Assembly: GCA_030562195.1 (NCBI GenBank)
Contig: JAUJPP010000003.1
Span: forward strand, 21,049,398-21,113,397
Direction of reading: 5' to 3'
Length of the DNA: 64,000 nt
Origin: Nipponacmea schrenckii
Lineage: Eukaryota; Mollusca; Gastropoda; Lottiidae
In this document: piece by piece, positions 63,959 through 64,000 of the stretch
Position numbering within the stretch: position 1 is the first letter of the stretch
Layout: every line of letters begins with the position of its first letter
Program-made: the position numbers and the translations under genes
Notes under the pieces: model-generated
What the model was told of the DNA's origin: nothing
Databases searched by the model: none
The model's input: the letters and a program-made list of their open reading frames with translations, nothing else

Positions 63959-64000
63959 GGGATTTTCTGCAAGTTTAGACCTAACCATGAGCAACTACAT

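Overview
The window is animal nuclear DNA: AT-rich, with short exons, GT-AG introns and many dispersed repeats. The repeat types (Helentron-like elements carrying tandem cores next to a CCGT microsatellite, as in the 'pearl' elements described from bivalves) and the gene set point to a lophotrochozoan, most likely a mollusc. That placement is an inference. I spliced the genes by hand from the sequence: every junction below was checked for acceptor, donor and reading phase, and all four complete host genes and the transposase close in frame.

Layout. (1) 3.0-29.1 kb, + strand: a rhomboid-related intramembrane protease with an N-terminal EF-hand (RHBDL1/3 type), 9 coding exons. Its 16.5 kb first intron holds an apparently complete piggyBac transposon (5.77-8.63 kb, antisense), a 2.7 kb Helentron-like element with about 16 tandem core units (9.7-12.4 kb), a SINE-like copy and a second tandem family at 18.4 kb. 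(2) 31.9 kb: an orphan terminal-exon-like ORF. (3) 33.2-40.6 kb, + strand: a secreted C16orf89/DUF4735-family protein, 7 exons; intron 1 holds a 21-bp minisatellite and a large palindromic transposon. (4) 42.35-51.89 kb, - strand: UBE4A, a U-box ubiquitin ligase/E4 factor, 18 coding exons. (5) 52.71-56.64 kb, + strand: DMC1, the meiotic recombinase, 13 exons, head-to-head with UBE4A across about 0.8 kb. (6) 59.45 kb to the right edge, - strand: the C-terminal 442 residues of a SUN-domain nuclear-envelope protein, convergent with DMC1; its 5' part lies beyond the window.

How it fits together. DMC1 (strand exchange) next to a SUN protein (the LINC complex that tethers meiotic telomeres) is a functionally suggestive pair; human SUN2 and DMC1 both lie at 22q13.1. 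UBE4A and DMC1 probably share a bidirectional promoter region. The rhomboid and C16orf89 genes are unrelated neighbours.

Most unusual points: a 50-bp minisatellite that copies the end of a rhomboid exon with its 5' splice site eleven times; a 222-bp stop-free, in-frame intron inside UBE4A; a piggyBac element with intact catalytic residues, an intron in its transposase gene and three copies of a 16-bp palindrome; a Helentron-like insertion whose terminal T-tract forms part of the 3' splice site of a SUN exon; and a terminal-inverted-repeat element built from inverted arrays of a 22-bp unit containing CGAAATTTCG.
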